Source: Burkholderia sp. SRS-46 | GTDB lineage: Bacteria; Pseudomonadota; Gammaproteobacteria; Burkholderiales; Burkholderiaceae | Assembly: GCF_004343775.1 (NCBI RefSeq) | Contig: NZ_PTXL01000008.1 | Coordinates: 248,001-312,000, forward strand | Direction of reading: 5' to 3' | Length of the DNA: 64,000 nt | Shown here: piece by piece, positions 8,551-18,461 of the stretch | Layout: every line of letters begins with the position of its first letter | Numbering within the stretch: position 1 is the stretch's first letter | The notes under the pieces: model-generated | What the model was told of the DNA's origin: nothing | Seen by the model: only the letters and a program-made list of their open reading frames with translations | Databases searched by the model: none | Translations under genes and position numbers: made by a program

Positions 8551-8579
8551 ATTATATAGACCTACTTCGAACTTGTAAA
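8551..8579 (-). promoter_or_regulatory. Sigma-70 promoter for tRNA-Ala
   Basis: On the minus strand: TTTACA, 17-bp spacer, TATAAT (perfect -10), ending about 18 bp before the tRNA 5' end. Confidence 0.85.
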
Positions 8580-8610
8580 TACCCTTTTTGCGATTCGAGC
8601 AAAATTTTTT

Positions 8611-8636
8611 GCGAAGCCGCCGAACGACGGCTTCGC
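8611..8636 (-). terminator. Hairpin downstream of gltX
   Basis: The arms GCGAAGCCG/CGGCTTCGC (9 bp) have an 8-nt loop. On the minus strand it is followed by A6T4 rather than a clean T-run, so the call is moderate. Confidence 0.5.
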
Positions 8637-8649
8637 AACGGTGCGAACG

Positions 8650-10059
8650 TCAGGCCAGCGCGGCCTCGATGCGCGACACCACGGCGTCACGACCGAACAG
8701 CATGAGCACCGCGTCGATCGACGGCGTATGCGTCGTGCCCGCGACTAGCAGGCGCACCGGCATCGCCAGTTGCGGCATCTTCAGCTTGTGCGCGGCAAGC
8801 GTCGCCTTCAGCGCGGCCGCAATCGCTTCCTTGCTCCACTCGGCCGCCTTCAGCGCGGCAGCCAGTTCGACCAGCGCCGGACGCACCACGTCGGTCACGT
8901 GCTGCGCAAGCGCGTCCGCTTCCGGCGCGGGCACGCGGTAGAACATCGCGGCACCTTCCGCGAGCTCCTTGAGCGTCGACGTGCGGTCCTTCATCAGGCC
9001 GATCACCGACACGAGATCCGGACCGCCCGCGAGCGCCGCGTCGTCGATGCCGAGCGCCGCGAAGAACGGCTTCGACAGTTCGGCGAGACGCGCGTTGTCC
9101 GCTTCCTTGATGTAGTGGTTGTTCAGCCAGTTCAGCTTGCTGTGATCGTATTGCGCCGGCGACTTGCCGAGGTGCTCGAGATCGAACCATTCGACGAACT
9201 GCTCGCGCGTGAAGATTTCGGCGTCGCCATGCGACCAGCCAAGACGCGCCAGGTAGTTCACGACCGCTTCCGGCAGATAGCCCGCGTCGCGGTACGCCAT
9301 CACGCTCATCGCGCCGTGGCGCTTGCTCATCTTCTCGCCCTGCTCGTTGAGCACGGTCGGCAGGTGGGCATACACCGGCGGCTCGCCACCCAGCGCGCGC
9401 AGGATGTTGATCTGGCGAGGCGTGTTGTTCACGTGGTCGTCGCCGCGGATCACGTGCGTGATCTCCATGTCGAGATCGTCGACCACCACGCAGAAGTTGT
9501 ACATCGGCGTGCCGTCCGGGCGCGCGATCACGAGATCGTCGAGTTCCTCGTTCGAGATCTCGACGCGCCCCTTCACCGCATCGTCCCACGCGACGCTGCC
9601 GGCCAGCGGGTTGCGGAAGCGCAGCACCGGCTTCACGCCGGCCGGCGGCTCGGGCAGCACCTTGCCCGGCTCCGGGCGCCACGTGCCGTCGTAGCGCGGC
9701 TTGAGACCCGCTTCACGCTGGCGCTCGCGCAACGCGTCGAGCTCTTCGGTCGACATGTAGCACGGATACGCGAGCCCTTCTTCGAGCATCTTCGCGAGCA
9801 CCTCGCGATAGCGGTCCATCCGCTGCATCTGGTAGAACGGGCCTTCGTCGAAATTCAGGCCGAGCCATTCCATCCCCTCGAGGATCGCGTCGACCGCCTC
9901 CACCGACGAACGCTCGACGTCGGTATCCTCGATGCGCAGCACGAAGGTGCCTTTCGTCTTGCGGGCGAACGCCCACGGATAGAGTGCGGAGCGAATGTTG
10001 CCGAGGTGGATGAAGCCGGTGGGGCTCGGCGCGAAGCGGGTACGGACAGGACGGGTCAT
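8650..10059 (-). CDS. gltX: Glutamyl-tRNA synthetase
   Basis: A 469-residue class I synthetase that charges tRNA-Glu. The HIGH-type motif is [18 protein letters not shown] near residues 8-25, and the KMSKS motif is [11 protein letters not shown] near residue 243. The catalytic Rossmann domain is followed by the alpha-helical anticodon-binding domain ([14 protein letters not shown]). It is transcribed toward the three tRNA-Glu genes and tRNA-Ala. A hairpin at 8611-8636 follows the stop. The divergent neighbour is a patatin-like lipoprotein, separated by about 270 GC-rich bases that hold no gene I can support. Confidence 0.97.
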   Translation of the reverse strand: MTRPVRTRFAPSPTGFIHLGNIRSALYPWAFARKTKGTFVLRIEDTDVERSSVEAVDAILEGMEWLGLNFDEGPFYQMQRMDRYREVLAKMLEEGLAYPCYMSTEELDALRERQREAGLKPRYDGTWRPEPGKVLPEPPAGVKPVLRFRNPLAGSVAWDDAVKGRVEISNEELDDLVIARPDGTPMYNFCVVVDDLDMEITHVIRGDDHVNNTPRQINILRALGGEPPVYAHLPTVLNEQGEKMSKRHGAMSVMAYRDAGYLPEAVVNYLARLGWSHGDAEIFTREQFVEWFDLEHLGKSPAQYDHSKLNWLNNHYIKEADNARLAELSKPFFAALGIDDAALAGGPDLVSVIGLMKDRTSTLKELAEGAAMFYRVPAPEADALAQHVTDVVRPALVELAAALKAAEWSKEAIAAALKATLAAHKLKMPQLAMPVRLLVAGTTHTPSIDAVLMLFGRDAVVSRIEAALA

Positions 10060-10329
10060 AAACGGTAACTCGAACGCCTGGGGCGCGTGAATGATTCGAC
10101 GCGGGGCCGACAGCGGCTGCCCGGATACTGCAACGGAGCCGGCGACGCCCGGAACGGAATGAAGCCGGAATTATACCGCCCTTCCATCGCGCCAGCGCGC
10201 CGCTTGCTTTATGATGCGCGCCGCGGCGCCAGCCGGCGCCGCGCCGGCCGCGCGGCGCATGTCGCGCCGCGGCCGGAACCTACCGCCGCGGCGGGCCGTC
10301 GCCCGCCGCCCGACGCTGGAGAACCCTCG

Positions 10330-11253
10330 ATGTCGTCCCCTCGCCTGTCGCGCCGTCACTTCACGATCGCCGCCGCTTCCGCCAGCCTCGCCGCCTGCAC
10401 GTCGCTCGGCGGCAAGAGCCGCCCCGACAATGCCGCCACGGCGGCCCAGCCGCACGAGAAGCCGGTGAAGATCGGCATCGCGCTGGGCGGCGGCGCCGCA
10501 CGCGGCTTCGCGCACATCGGCGTGCTGAAGGGGCTCGAGGCGCGCGGCATCCCGATCGACCTCGTCGCCGGCACGAGTGCCGGGTCGGTGGTCGGCGCGC
10601 TCTACGCGTCGGGCATGAACGCGCTGCAGCTGAACAAGCTCGCGCTCGAAATGGACCAGACCGCTATCAGCGACTGGGCGCTGCCGTTCCGCTCGCGCGG
10701 CCTGCTGCAGGGCGTCGCGCTGCAGAACTTCCTGAACAAGTCGCTGAACAACCGGCCGATCGAGAAGATGGCAAAGCCGCTCGGCGTGGTCGCCACCGAT
10801 CTGCAGAACGGCCAGCCGATCCTGTTCCAGCAGGGCAACACGGGCCTCGCGGTGCGCGCGTCGTGCAGCGTGCCGTCGGTGTTCGAGCCGGTGAAGATCG
10901 GCAGCCGCGAGTATGTCGACGGCGGCCTCGTGAGCCCGGTGCCCGCGTCGTACGCGCGCAAGATGGGCGCGACCTTCGTGATCGCGGTCGACATTTCCTC
11001 GCGCCCCGACGGCGCGGCGACCAACAACCCGATCGAGATGCTGCTGCAGACGTTCACGATCATGGGCCAGACGATCAAGACCTACGAACTCGACAAGTAC
11101 GCCGACGTGGTGATCCGCCCGAACCTCAACGCGATGGGCGGCAGCGACTTCAACCAGCGCAACGCGGCGATCCTCGCCGGCGAGGAAGCGGTCGCGCGCA
11201 TCATGCCCGAGCTGCAGCGCAAGCTCGCGGCAGCGCGCGGCGTGACCGCGTAG
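10330..11253 (+). CDS. Patatin-like phospholipase, predicted Tat-exported lipoprotein (RssA-like)
   Basis: A 307-residue patatin-domain protein. The domain carries the oxyanion loop ALGGGAARGFAHIG (51-64), the nucleophile elbow GTSAGS with Ser83, and the catalytic Asp in YVDGG (Asp197), so the Ser-Asp dyad is complete. The N-terminus has SRRHF at 7-11 followed by a weakly hydrophobic stretch and a lipobox ending at Cys23 (SLAAC), suggesting Tat export and lipid anchoring. E. coli RssA lacks this. The ATG at 10330 has GGAG nine bases upstream. The expected activity is acyl-ester hydrolysis of phospholipids; the substrate is unknown. Confidence 0.85.
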   Translation: MSSPRLSRRHFTIAAASASLAACTSLGGKSRPDNAATAAQPHEKPVKIGIALGGGAARGFAHIGVLKGLEARGIPIDLVAGTSAGSVVGALYASGMNALQLNKLALEMDQTAISDWALPFRSRGLLQGVALQNFLNKSLNNRPIEKMAKPLGVVATDLQNGQPILFQQGNTGLAVRASCSVPSVFEPVKIGSREYVDGGLVSPVPASYARKMGATFVIAVDISSRPDGAATNNPIEMLLQTFTIMGQTIKTYELDKYADVVIRPNLNAMGGSDFNQRNAAILAGEEAVARIMPELQRKLAAARGVTA

Positions 11254-11297
11254 GCCGTGCCGCCGGCGGCAGCGGCATCAGCCGCGCCACCAAAACA

Positions 11298-11334
11298 AAA
11301 AAACCCTGCCGCCTTTCGGGCGACAGGGTTTGCT
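11298..11334. terminator. Bidirectional terminator between convergent genes
   Basis: An imperfect hairpin AAACCCTG...CAGGGTTT is flanked on the left by an A-run and ends in TTTGCTT. It separates the patatin gene (+) from the NlpC/P60 gene (-). Confidence 0.8.
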
Positions 11335-11356
11335 TGATCCGACTGCCTGCGAACGT

Positions 11357-12034
11357 TCAGTTGCTGCCGTTCGCCGCATCGTCGCCGAGCGTCGCGCGCA
11401 CGCGCTGGCGCAGATCGTCGGCCTTCATCGGAAACTGCGTCTCGATCCGGCGCGCACCGTTGAAACGCTTTTCCCAGTACGTGCTGTCGAGATCGTCGAC
11501 GCGCACCGTGCTGCCGGTGGACGGCGAATGCACGAACTTGTTGTCGCCGATGTAGATCCCGACGTGCGAGAACGTGCGGCGCATCGTGTTGAAGAACACC
11601 AGATCGCCCGGCTTCAGCTCGCTCACGCGCACCTTCTCGCCGACCCGGCTCATCTCTTCCGCGCGACGCGGCAGCGACATGCCGAGCGTGTCCTGGAACA
11701 CGTAGCGCACGAAACCGCTGCAGTCGAGGCCCGAATCCGGCGTGTTGCCGCCCCAGCGGTAGCGCACGCCGATCATGTTCAGCGCGCCGACGACGACGTC
11801 GCCCGCCTTGCCCGCCATGCCGGACAGGAACGACTTCGCGCCGCCGCTCGACGGCTGGCTGCTGGCTTGGGAATTCTGGGCGGATGCCGACCCGGATTGA
11901 GTCGAGAATGCGGCATTCTGGTTAAAACTGCTTGCTTCGTCGGCGAACGCGCCGGAAGTGGCAGCGAACAGGACGCCGATGAACATCCCGGCGACGGCGC
12001 GCGCGCATGCCTGGGTCAGGGATCGGTGCTGCAT
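11357..12034 (-). CDS. NlpC/P60 (C40) family peptidoglycan endopeptidase
   Basis: A 225-residue exported cysteine peptidase. A signal peptide occupies about residues 1-32 (VAGMFIGVLFAATSGAFA). A Ser/Gln/Ala-rich linker follows, then the NlpC/P60 domain with catalytic Cys in DSGLDCSGFVRYVF and His in FSHVGIYIGDN. These enzymes cut stem-peptide bonds in murein, usually D-Glu to diaminopimelate. A good sigma-70 promoter stands at 12087-12115. It lies just downstream of the Yej peptide importer on the same strand. Confidence 0.9.
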   Translation of the reverse strand: MQHRSLTQACARAVAGMFIGVLFAATSGAFADEASSFNQNAAFSTQSGSASAQNSQASSQPSSGGAKSFLSGMAGKAGDVVVGALNMIGVRYRWGGNTPDSGLDCSGFVRYVFQDTLGMSLPRRAEEMSRVGEKVRVSELKPGDLVFFNTMRRTFSHVGIYIGDNKFVHSPSTGSTVRVDDLDSTYWEKRFNGARRIETQFPMKADDLRQRVRATLGDDAANGSN

Positions 12035-12086
12035 TGGTCGATGGATTTCGCTTAAAAATCAGCTGATTGGCGGAAAATTTCGGTCG

Positions 12087-12115
12087 ATACTAGCCAGCGC
12101 GTATCCGTTTGTCAA
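12087..12115 (-). promoter_or_regulatory. Sigma-70 promoter for the NlpC/P60 gene
   Basis: On the minus strand: TTGACA (perfect), 17-bp spacer, TAGTAT. It is about 50 bp upstream of the ATG, so this gene is probably transcribed independently of yejABEF. Confidence 0.82.
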
Positions 12116-12162
12116 AACAAATTAAAAAAATCAATCGAGATGGTTAGACCATTGGCGGCCTA

Positions 12163-13788
12163 TCACGCTTTCCAGACCGCTTTCAACAGCTTTTGTGTGT
12201 AAGGATGTGACGGTTTGCCGAAGATGTCGGCGACCTCGCCGGACTCCACGATCGCCCCGTCCTGCATCACCGCGACGCGGTGGGCCATCGCGCCGATCAC
12301 CTCCAGGTCGTGGCTGATGAACACGTAGCCGAGGTTGTATTTCTGTTGCAAATTCGCGAGCAGCTTCAGCACCTGCTGCTGGATCGACACGTCGAGCGCC
12401 GACGTCGGCTCGTCGAGGATCAGGATGCGCGGCTCCAGCACGAGCGCGCGCGCGATCGCGATCCGCTGCCGCTGCCCGCCGGAGAACTCGTGCGGATAGC
12501 GATGCATCACGGTGCGGTCGAGGCCGACCTCGCGCAGCACCGCGAGCGCCTTCGCGCGCCGCGCGTCGGCCGGCAGATCCGGGCGGTGCAGCTCGAGCCC
12601 CTCGCCGACGATCCGCTCGATCGTGTGGCGCGGCGACAGTGAACTGTAAGGATCTTGAAATACGACCTGCAGGTTCGAGCGCAGCGCGGTCTGCTCGCGG
12701 CCGCGATAGCTCGACAGCGCGCGCCCCTGGAATTCGATCTCGCCGTGCGCCGTCTTCTGCAGCCCGAGCAGCGCCATCGCGAGCGTCGATTTGCCGGAGC
12801 CCGACTCGCCGACGATGCCGAGCGTCTCGCCCTGCCGGACCGCCACCGACACGTCCGACACCGCGGTTACCGGCGCCGTGCGGAACCACCCGGCGATGCC
12901 CGGCCGCTTGCGCGCGAACTGCACGGTCACGTGGCGCGCATCGAGCAGCACGGGCGCGATCGGCATCACCGGCGCGACCGTGCGCTGCGGCCGGCTGTTC
13001 AGCAGGCGCTGGGTATACGGGTGCTCGGGCGCCGCGAAGATTCGCTCGACCGGCCCGCTCTCGACCAGCCGGCCCCGTTCCATCACCGCGACACGCTGCG
13101 CGAAGTGCCGCACGAGGTTCAGGTCGTGCGTGATCAGCAGGATCGCCATCCCACGCTTCTCTGCCTCCTCGCGCTGCAGCGCGAGCAGCAGCTCGACGAT
13201 CTGCGCGCGGATCGTCACGTCGAGCGCGGTGGTCGGCTCGTCGGCGAGCAGCAGGCGCGGCCGGCACGCAAGCGCCATCGCGATCATCGCGCGTTGCCGC
13301 TGGCCGCCCGACAGCTGGTGCGGATAGCTGTCGACGCGCTTGTCCGGCTCGGCAATGCCGGTGCGCGCGAGCAGCGCGATCGCGCGCTTGCGCGCCTCGG
13401 CGGCCGTCACGCCGTCGTGCAGCACGATCGTCTCGCCGATCTGCGCGCCGATCGTATACAGCGGGTTGAGCGCGGTCATCGGCTCCTGGAAGATCATCGC
13501 GATGTCGGAGCCGCGCAGCCCGCGCATCTCGCGCTCGCTGCGCGTCGCGAGATCCTGGCCGGCGAAGCGGATCGTGCCGCCGACCTCGGCGTCGCGCAGC
13601 AGGCGCAGGATCGACAGCGCGGTCACGCTCTTGCCCGAGCCCGACTCGCCGACCAGCGCGACGCGCTCGCCGCGGCCGATCGCAAAGGTCACGTCCTCGA
13701 CCGCGACGGTGTCGCCGAAGCGCACCTGCAGACGCTCGAGCGACAGCAGCGGCTCGCCGTCCGGCGGCGGCATCGTCGACGCGCTCAT
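12163..13788 (-). CDS. yejF: Peptide/microcin C ABC transporter, fused double ATPase
   Basis: A 541-residue protein with two ABC ATPase domains in one chain, as in YejF. Each half has a Walker A (GESGSGKS, near residues 50 and 325), a signature (LSGGQRQR and FSGGQRQR) and a Walker B (LLLADEPT and [12 protein letters not shown]), and each ends in an oligopeptide-transporter C-terminal segment ([16 protein letters not shown]). It powers uptake of peptides through YejB/YejE. The start at 13788 has GGGAGG upstream and overlaps the yejE stop by four bases (ATGA), so translation is coupled. It is last in the operon. Confidence 0.94.
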   Translation of the reverse strand: MSASTMPPPDGEPLLSLERLQVRFGDTVAVEDVTFAIGRGERVALVGESGSGKSVTALSILRLLRDAEVGGTIRFAGQDLATRSEREMRGLRGSDIAMIFQEPMTALNPLYTIGAQIGETIVLHDGVTAAEARKRAIALLARTGIAEPDKRVDSYPHQLSGGQRQRAMIAMALACRPRLLLADEPTTALDVTIRAQIVELLLALQREEAEKRGMAILLITHDLNLVRHFAQRVAVMERGRLVESGPVERIFAAPEHPYTQRLLNSRPQRTVAPVMPIAPVLLDARHVTVQFARKRPGIAGWFRTAPVTAVSDVSVAVRQGETLGIVGESGSGKSTLAMALLGLQKTAHGEIEFQGRALSSYRGREQTALRSNLQVVFQDPYSSLSPRHTIERIVGEGLELHRPDLPADARRAKALAVLREVGLDRTVMHRYPHEFSGGQRQRIAIARALVLEPRILILDEPTSALDVSIQQQVLKLLANLQQKYNLGYVFISHDLEVIGAMAHRVAVMQDGAIVESGEVADIFGKPSHPYTQKLLKAVWKA

Positions 13789-14882
13789 CGCTGGCCTCCC
13801 GCGGCCCGCACCGAATCGGAAATCCGCGTGTCGAGCGCGTTACGCAGCGCGTCGCCCATGAAGGTCAGCAACAGCAGCGTCGCGACCAGCACGCCGAAGG
13901 TCGACAGCGAGATCCACCACGCATCGAGGTTGCCCTTGCCCTGCGCGAGCAGCTCGCCGAGGCTCGGCGTCGGCGGCGGCACGCCGAGCCCGAGGAAGTC
14001 GAGGCTCGTGAGCGCGAGGATCGCACCGCTCATCCGGAACGGCAGGAACGTGATCACCGGCGTCAGGCTGTTCGGCAGCACGTGGCGCCAGATGATCTGC
14101 CCGTTCGACAGCCCCATCGCGCGCGCCGCGCGCACGTAGTCCTGCGTGCGGTTGCGCAGGAATTCGGCGCGCACGTAGTCGGCAAGCCCGATCCAGCCGA
14201 ACAGCGACAGCAGCACGATCAGCAGCAGGAAGCTCGGCTCGAAGATCGACGCGAAGATGATCAGCAGGTACAGCTCGGGCAGCGAGCTCCAGATCTCGAT
14301 CAGGCGCTGCCCGACGATGTCGATGCGGCCGCCGAAGAAGCCCTGCACCGCGCCCGCGGCGATGCCGAGGAGCGTGCCGATCAGCGTCAGGACCAGCCCG
14401 AACTCGACCGACACGCGAAACCCGTAGACGAGCCGGGCCAGCAGGTCGCGGCCCTGCGCATCGGTGCCGAGCCAGTTCTCGCCCGACGGCGGCGCCGGGT
14501 TCGGCACGCGCGAGAAATAGTTGAGCGTGTCGTAGTGGTAGCGGTTCGGCGGGTAGACGACGAAGTTGCCGGGCGCGTCGAGGCGCTTGCGGACATACGG
14601 ATCGAGATAGTCGGCGGGCGTCGGGAAGTCGCCGCCGAAGGTCGTTTCCGGATATGCCTTGAACATCGGGAAGTAATAGTGCCCGTCGTAGCGCACCACG
14701 AGCGGCTTGTCGTTCGACCACAGTGGCGCGGCGAGGCTCGCGGCGAACGCGACGACGAAGATCACGAAGCTCCAGTAGCCGAGGCGCTGCTGCGTGAAGC
14801 GCCGCCACACGCGGCGCGCGGGCGACGGCGACACGCGCGCGCGTGCAGCGTCGAGGCGGGACGAGGCGGCGGCCTGGCTCAT
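13785..14882 (-). CDS. yejE: Peptide ABC transporter permease
   Basis: A 365-residue inner-membrane permease of the binding-protein-dependent family. One N-terminal membrane helix (YWSFVIFVVAFAASLAAPLW) is followed by a periplasmic region with the LGTDAQGRDLLARLVYG segment typical of the OppC/YejE class. A core of about five helices carries the EAA loop YVRAARAMGLSNGQIIWRH. The start at 14882 has GGAGG eight bases upstream, which an earlier in-frame start lacks. It partners YejB. Confidence 0.93.
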   Translation of the reverse strand: MSQAAASSRLDAARARVSPSPARRVWRRFTQQRLGYWSFVIFVVAFAASLAAPLWSNDKPLVVRYDGHYYFPMFKAYPETTFGGDFPTPADYLDPYVRKRLDAPGNFVVYPPNRYHYDTLNYFSRVPNPAPPSGENWLGTDAQGRDLLARLVYGFRVSVEFGLVLTLIGTLLGIAAGAVQGFFGGRIDIVGQRLIEIWSSLPELYLLIIFASIFEPSFLLLIVLLSLFGWIGLADYVRAEFLRNRTQDYVRAARAMGLSNGQIIWRHVLPNSLTPVITFLPFRMSGAILALTSLDFLGLGVPPPTPSLGELLAQGKGNLDAWWISLSTFGVLVATLLLLTFMGDALRNALDTRISDSVRAAGGQR

Positions 14883-14966
14883 GCGCACGCCTCCGGGCAG
14901 GCCCGACGCGCGCCAACGTCCTGGCCGAGGCACCACGGATGAAGCAGTCGTGCGGGGTGCGTCATG

Positions 14967-16010
14967 TCAGCGCTCCAGGTTCTCGAATTGAATGCGCGGG
15001 TCGACCCACACGTAGCACAGATCGGAGATCAGCTTGGTGGCGAGCCCGATCAGCGTAAACAGATACAGCGTGCCGAGCACCACCGGGTAATCCCGCCGCA
15101 CGACCGACTCGTACGACAGCAGCCCGAGGCCGTCCAGCGAGAACAGCGTCTCGATCAGCAGGCTGCCCGTGAAGAACGCGCCGATGAACGCGGCCGGAAA
15201 GCCGACGATCAGCGGCAGCAGCGCGTTGCGGAACACGTGCTTCCACAGCACGGTCCGCTCGGACAGCCCCTTCGCGCGCGCGGTCAGCACGTACTGCCGG
15301 CGGATCTCGTCGAGGAACGCGTTCTTCGTGAGCATCGTCACGACCGCGAAGCTGCCGACGACCGACGCGGTGATCGGAAGCGCGATGTGCCACAGGTAGT
15401 CGAGCACCTTGCCGGCCATCGACAGCTGCGCGAAGTTGTCCGACGTGAGGCCGCGCAGCGGGAATAGCTGCCAGAACGAGCCGCCGCCGAACAGCACGAG
15501 CAGCAGCACGCCGAGCACGAAGCCGGGAATCGCATAGCCGACGAGCACGACGAGGCTCGTCGCGACGTCGAACGGCGAGCCGTTGCGCACGGCCTTCGCG
15601 ATGCCGAGCGGCACCGAGATCAGGTAGGTGAGGAAGAACGTCCAGAGCCCGATGCTGATCGACACCGGCAGCTTCTGCACGATCAGCGACCACACGCTCT
15701 GGTGGCGGAAGTAGCTGTCGCCGAGGTCGAAGCGCGCGAAGCGCTTCAGCATCAGCACGTAGCGCTCGAGCGGCGGCTTGTCGAAACCGTACAGCGCCTT
15801 CAGTTGCGCGACCTGCTGCGGATCGACGCCCGTATGCGCGCGCATCCCGAACGGCACCGCGCCCTGCTCCGTCGCGCCCTTGCGCAGCTCCTGCACGGCC
15901 TGTTCGACGGGGCCGCCCGGCACGAACTGGATCACGGCGAAGGTCAGCGTCAGCACGCCGACGAGCGTCGGGATCATCAGCAGCAGGCGTTTGAGGATGT
16001 AGCTCCACAT
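14967..16010 (-). CDS. yejB: Peptide ABC transporter permease
   Basis: A 347-residue permease of the OppB/DppB/YejB class. The N-terminus MWSYILKRLLLMIPTLVGVL is the family's first membrane helix, followed by FVPGGPVEQAV. The EAA loop is YVLTARAKGLSERTVLWKH, and the last helix lies before DLCYVWVDPRIQ. The ATG at 16010 fits the family start. An upstream in-frame TTG at 16037 would add nine residues and has no support. It forms the membrane channel with YejE; the 84 bp to yejE hold no gene. Confidence 0.93.
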   Translation of the reverse strand: MWSYILKRLLLMIPTLVGVLTLTFAVIQFVPGGPVEQAVQELRKGATEQGAVPFGMRAHTGVDPQQVAQLKALYGFDKPPLERYVLMLKRFARFDLGDSYFRHQSVWSLIVQKLPVSISIGLWTFFLTYLISVPLGIAKAVRNGSPFDVATSLVVLVGYAIPGFVLGVLLLVLFGGGSFWQLFPLRGLTSDNFAQLSMAGKVLDYLWHIALPITASVVGSFAVVTMLTKNAFLDEIRRQYVLTARAKGLSERTVLWKHVFRNALLPLIVGFPAAFIGAFFTGSLLIETLFSLDGLGLLSYESVVRRDYPVVLGTLYLFTLIGLATKLISDLCYVWVDPRIQFENLER

Positions 16011-16061
16011 AGGCGTCGACTCGCGATCGATAAGCAATGGTTGGGACGGCGGCCGCCGCGC

Positions 16062-17942
16062 TCACTTGCCCGGCTCGAGCCACCAGGTCGACACGACCCA
16101 GCCCTCGGCCGAATAGTACAGCGGCAGCGTCTGCGGATAGGCGAGCGTGCGCTTGTACGCGACCCGGTGCGTCGTGCTGTACCACTGCGGGACCGCGTAG
16201 TAGCCGTGCATCAGCACGCGGTCGAGCGCGTGCGTCGCATCGAGCAGCTGCTCGCGGGTCTCGGCTGCGCCGAGCGCCTGCAGCAGCGCGTCGACGGCCG
16301 GCGACTTGAGCCCGATCACGTTGTCCGAACCCGGCTCGTCCGCGAACTTGCTGGCGTAGCGCGCGAACTGCTCGGCGCCCGGCACCTGCACGCCCGGCAA
16401 GCGGATCGTCGTCATGTCGTAGTCGAACGCGTCGAGGCGCTTCTGCAGCAGCGCGAAATCGGCCGTGCGAAACCGCGCATCGATGCCGAGCTTCGCGAGG
16501 TTGCGCTGGTACGCGATCACGACCGGCTCGAACGCGGAGCCCGCATCGTCGAGGATCTCGAACGTGAATGGCTCGCCCTGCGCGTTGCGCAGCGCGCCGT
16601 CGCGATACGTCCACCCCGCCTCGGCGAGCAGCGCGCGCGCCTTCAGCAGGTTCGCGCGCAGCGAGCCGGGCGGGTTCGTGCCGGGTTGCACGACCATCGG
16701 GCCGAACACCGCCGGGTCGAGCTGCGCGCGCAGCGGCTCGAGGAGCTTGAGCTCGCCCGGGCCCGGCGTGCCGGTCGCCTGCAGGTCGGTGTCGGCGAAA
16801 TAGCTGTCGAGGCGCGTGTAGCCGCCGTAGAACAGCTGGCGGTTCAGCCATTCGAAATCGAACGCGAGATCGAGCGCCTGGCGCACCCGCACGTCGCGGA
16901 ACTGCGGCCGCCGCAGGTTCATCATGAAGCCCTGCATGCCCGCGCCGTTGTGCTGGCGGAATTCGCGCTTGACGAGCTCGCCGCTGTCGAAGCGCTTGCC
17001 GACGTCGCGCCGCACCCAGTTGCGCGCGATGTATTCGACGAGCACGTCGTACTCGCCGGCCTTGAACGCCTCGAGCCGCGCGACGCCGTCGCCGTACAGC
17101 TTGTAGACGATCCGCTCGAAGTTGTGGGTGCCCACCCGCACCGGCAGGTCGGCGCCCCAGTACGCGGGGTTGCGCCGGTACGTGATCGTGCGGCCGTTGT
17201 CATAGTGCTCGATCAGGTACGACCCGCTGCCGATCGGCTGCTCGAACGCGAGTTGGTCGAACGGGATGCGCGTGCCGTCGGCGCGCAACCCCCACTTGCG
17301 CGAGAACACCGGCACGCCGGCCGCGATCAGCGGCAGCTCGCGGTTGTGCCGGCGGAACTCGAAACGCACCGTGGCCGGATCGACGACCGCCGCCCGCGTG
17401 ATGTCCGCGAAATACGCGGCGAACTGCGGCGCCGCCTGCTTGCTCTTCAGCGTGTCGAACGAATGCTTGACGTCGGCGGCCGTCACCGGGTCGCCGTTCG
17501 AGAAGCGCGCGCGCGGGTTCAGGTGGAACGTGACCGACTGGCCGTCCGGCGCGACCGCGATGTCGTCGGCGAGCAGGCCGTACATGGACGCCGGCTCGTC
17601 CGAGCTGCTGGTCGCCAGGCTTTCGAACAGCAGGTCGATGCCGGGCGCGATGTTGCCGCGCATCGTATACGGGTTGAACTTGTCGAACGACGTCAGCCGG
17701 TTCGGGTTCGCGAGCACGAGCGTGCCGCCCTTCGGCGCATCCGGGTTCACGTAATCGAAGTGCTTGAAGCCCGGCGGATATTTCGGCTCGCCGTACTGGG
17801 CGATCGCCTGGGCGGCATGCGCGGCGGTCGCGGCCAGCACCGCCTGCGCAAGCAGCGCCGCTGCCGTGCGGCCGGCGGCCCGGACGGCACGCGCGATACC
17901 GGGACGGGCGCATGCGGCGGCCCGGGGCGAACCCTGCGTCAT
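16062..17942 (-). CDS. yejA: Periplasmic peptide-binding protein of the Yej transporter
   Basis: A 626-residue family 5 solute-binding protein. The signal peptide is Ala-rich and ends near TAAHA (about residue 45). The mature start QYGEPKYPPGFKHFDYVNP is characteristic of YejA, as is the later AYLRGDYTRL-like region FYGGYTRLDSYFADT. The domain continues through VVQPGTNPPGSLR to the end. The start at 17942 has CAGGAG upstream, and longer in-frame extensions are unsupported. It is the first gene of the yejABEF operon and captures oligopeptides such as microcin C in E. coli. Confidence 0.93.
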   Translation of the reverse strand: MTQGSPRAAACARPGIARAVRAAGRTAAALLAQAVLAATAAHAAQAIAQYGEPKYPPGFKHFDYVNPDAPKGGTLVLANPNRLTSFDKFNPYTMRGNIAPGIDLLFESLATSSSDEPASMYGLLADDIAVAPDGQSVTFHLNPRARFSNGDPVTAADVKHSFDTLKSKQAAPQFAAYFADITRAAVVDPATVRFEFRRHNRELPLIAAGVPVFSRKWGLRADGTRIPFDQLAFEQPIGSGSYLIEHYDNGRTITYRRNPAYWGADLPVRVGTHNFERIVYKLYGDGVARLEAFKAGEYDVLVEYIARNWVRRDVGKRFDSGELVKREFRQHNGAGMQGFMMNLRRPQFRDVRVRQALDLAFDFEWLNRQLFYGGYTRLDSYFADTDLQATGTPGPGELKLLEPLRAQLDPAVFGPMVVQPGTNPPGSLRANLLKARALLAEAGWTYRDGALRNAQGEPFTFEILDDAGSAFEPVVIAYQRNLAKLGIDARFRTADFALLQKRLDAFDYDMTTIRLPGVQVPGAEQFARYASKFADEPGSDNVIGLKSPAVDALLQALGAAETREQLLDATHALDRVLMHGYYAVPQWYSTTHRVAYKRTLAYPQTLPLYYSAEGWVVSTWWLEPGK

Positions 17943-18029
17943 AAGGCTCCTGTCGGTCGATTGAAGGTGGCAATGTGCGGGAATTCTACCCATTCGCACC
18001 CGCTTGCAGCCACTTCGCGCCGCCCGCAA

Positions 18030-18058
18030 AAGAAAACCGCCCCAAAAGGCGGTTTTTC
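18030..18058 (-). terminator. Terminator of the 18090-18461 gene
   Basis: AAAACCGCC/GGCGGTTTT with a 6-nt loop; the minus-strand side ends in a T-rich run. It insulates the yej operon from the upstream gene. Confidence 0.8.
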
Positions 18059-18089
18059 ATCGACCTGCGCCACGCGACTCGCGCGCGAC

Positions 18090-18461
18090 TCAACGCCAGC
18101 CGTTGTGGCGGCCGCGATCGTGATCCCAGTGGCCACGGTCATCCCAGCCGCGGCCGTGATGGCGATACCAGTCGTCGCGGCCCCAGTAGCGGCGGCCGTC
18201 CCAGTAGCGGTCGCCGTGCCAGCCGATCACGATGGCCGGCGCGGGCGCGACGTACGCAGGGGCATACGCGGGCGCCGCATACACCGGCGCCGGCTGGTAG
18301 ACGACCGGCGGCGGCGGCGGCGCGTACACCGGCGCGGGCGCGACGTAGACCGGCGCAGGCACGCCGACGTTGATCCCGACATTGACACCCGCCATTGCCG
18401 CGCCCGACACGAGCAAGGTCGCCATACCGGTCATGAGCGACGCAATACGCAAGGTCTTCAT
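18090..18461 (-). CDS. Small exported repeat protein, Pro/Tyr/Val-rich with a Trp/Arg/Asp/His tail
   Basis: A 123-residue protein of unknown function. A clear signal peptide covers residues 1-24 (SLMTGMATLLVSGAAMA). The middle (about 35-75) is built of PAPVY / APAYVAP type repeats. The last 45 residues are rich in W, R, D, H and Y (RYWDGRRYWGRDDW, GRGWDDRGHWDHDRG) and could bind metal or nucleic acid, or stick to the envelope. The start at 18461 has GAAGAGGA upstream. Similar Pro-Val repeat exported proteins are common in Burkholderia. It is a single-gene unit with its own terminator. Confidence 0.8.
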   Translation of the reverse strand: MKTLRIASLMTGMATLLVSGAAMAGVNVGINVGVPAPVYVAPAPVYAPPPPPVVYQPAPVYAAPAYAPAYVAPAPAIVIGWHGDRYWDGRRYWGRDDWYRHHGRGWDDRGHWDHDRGRHNGWR

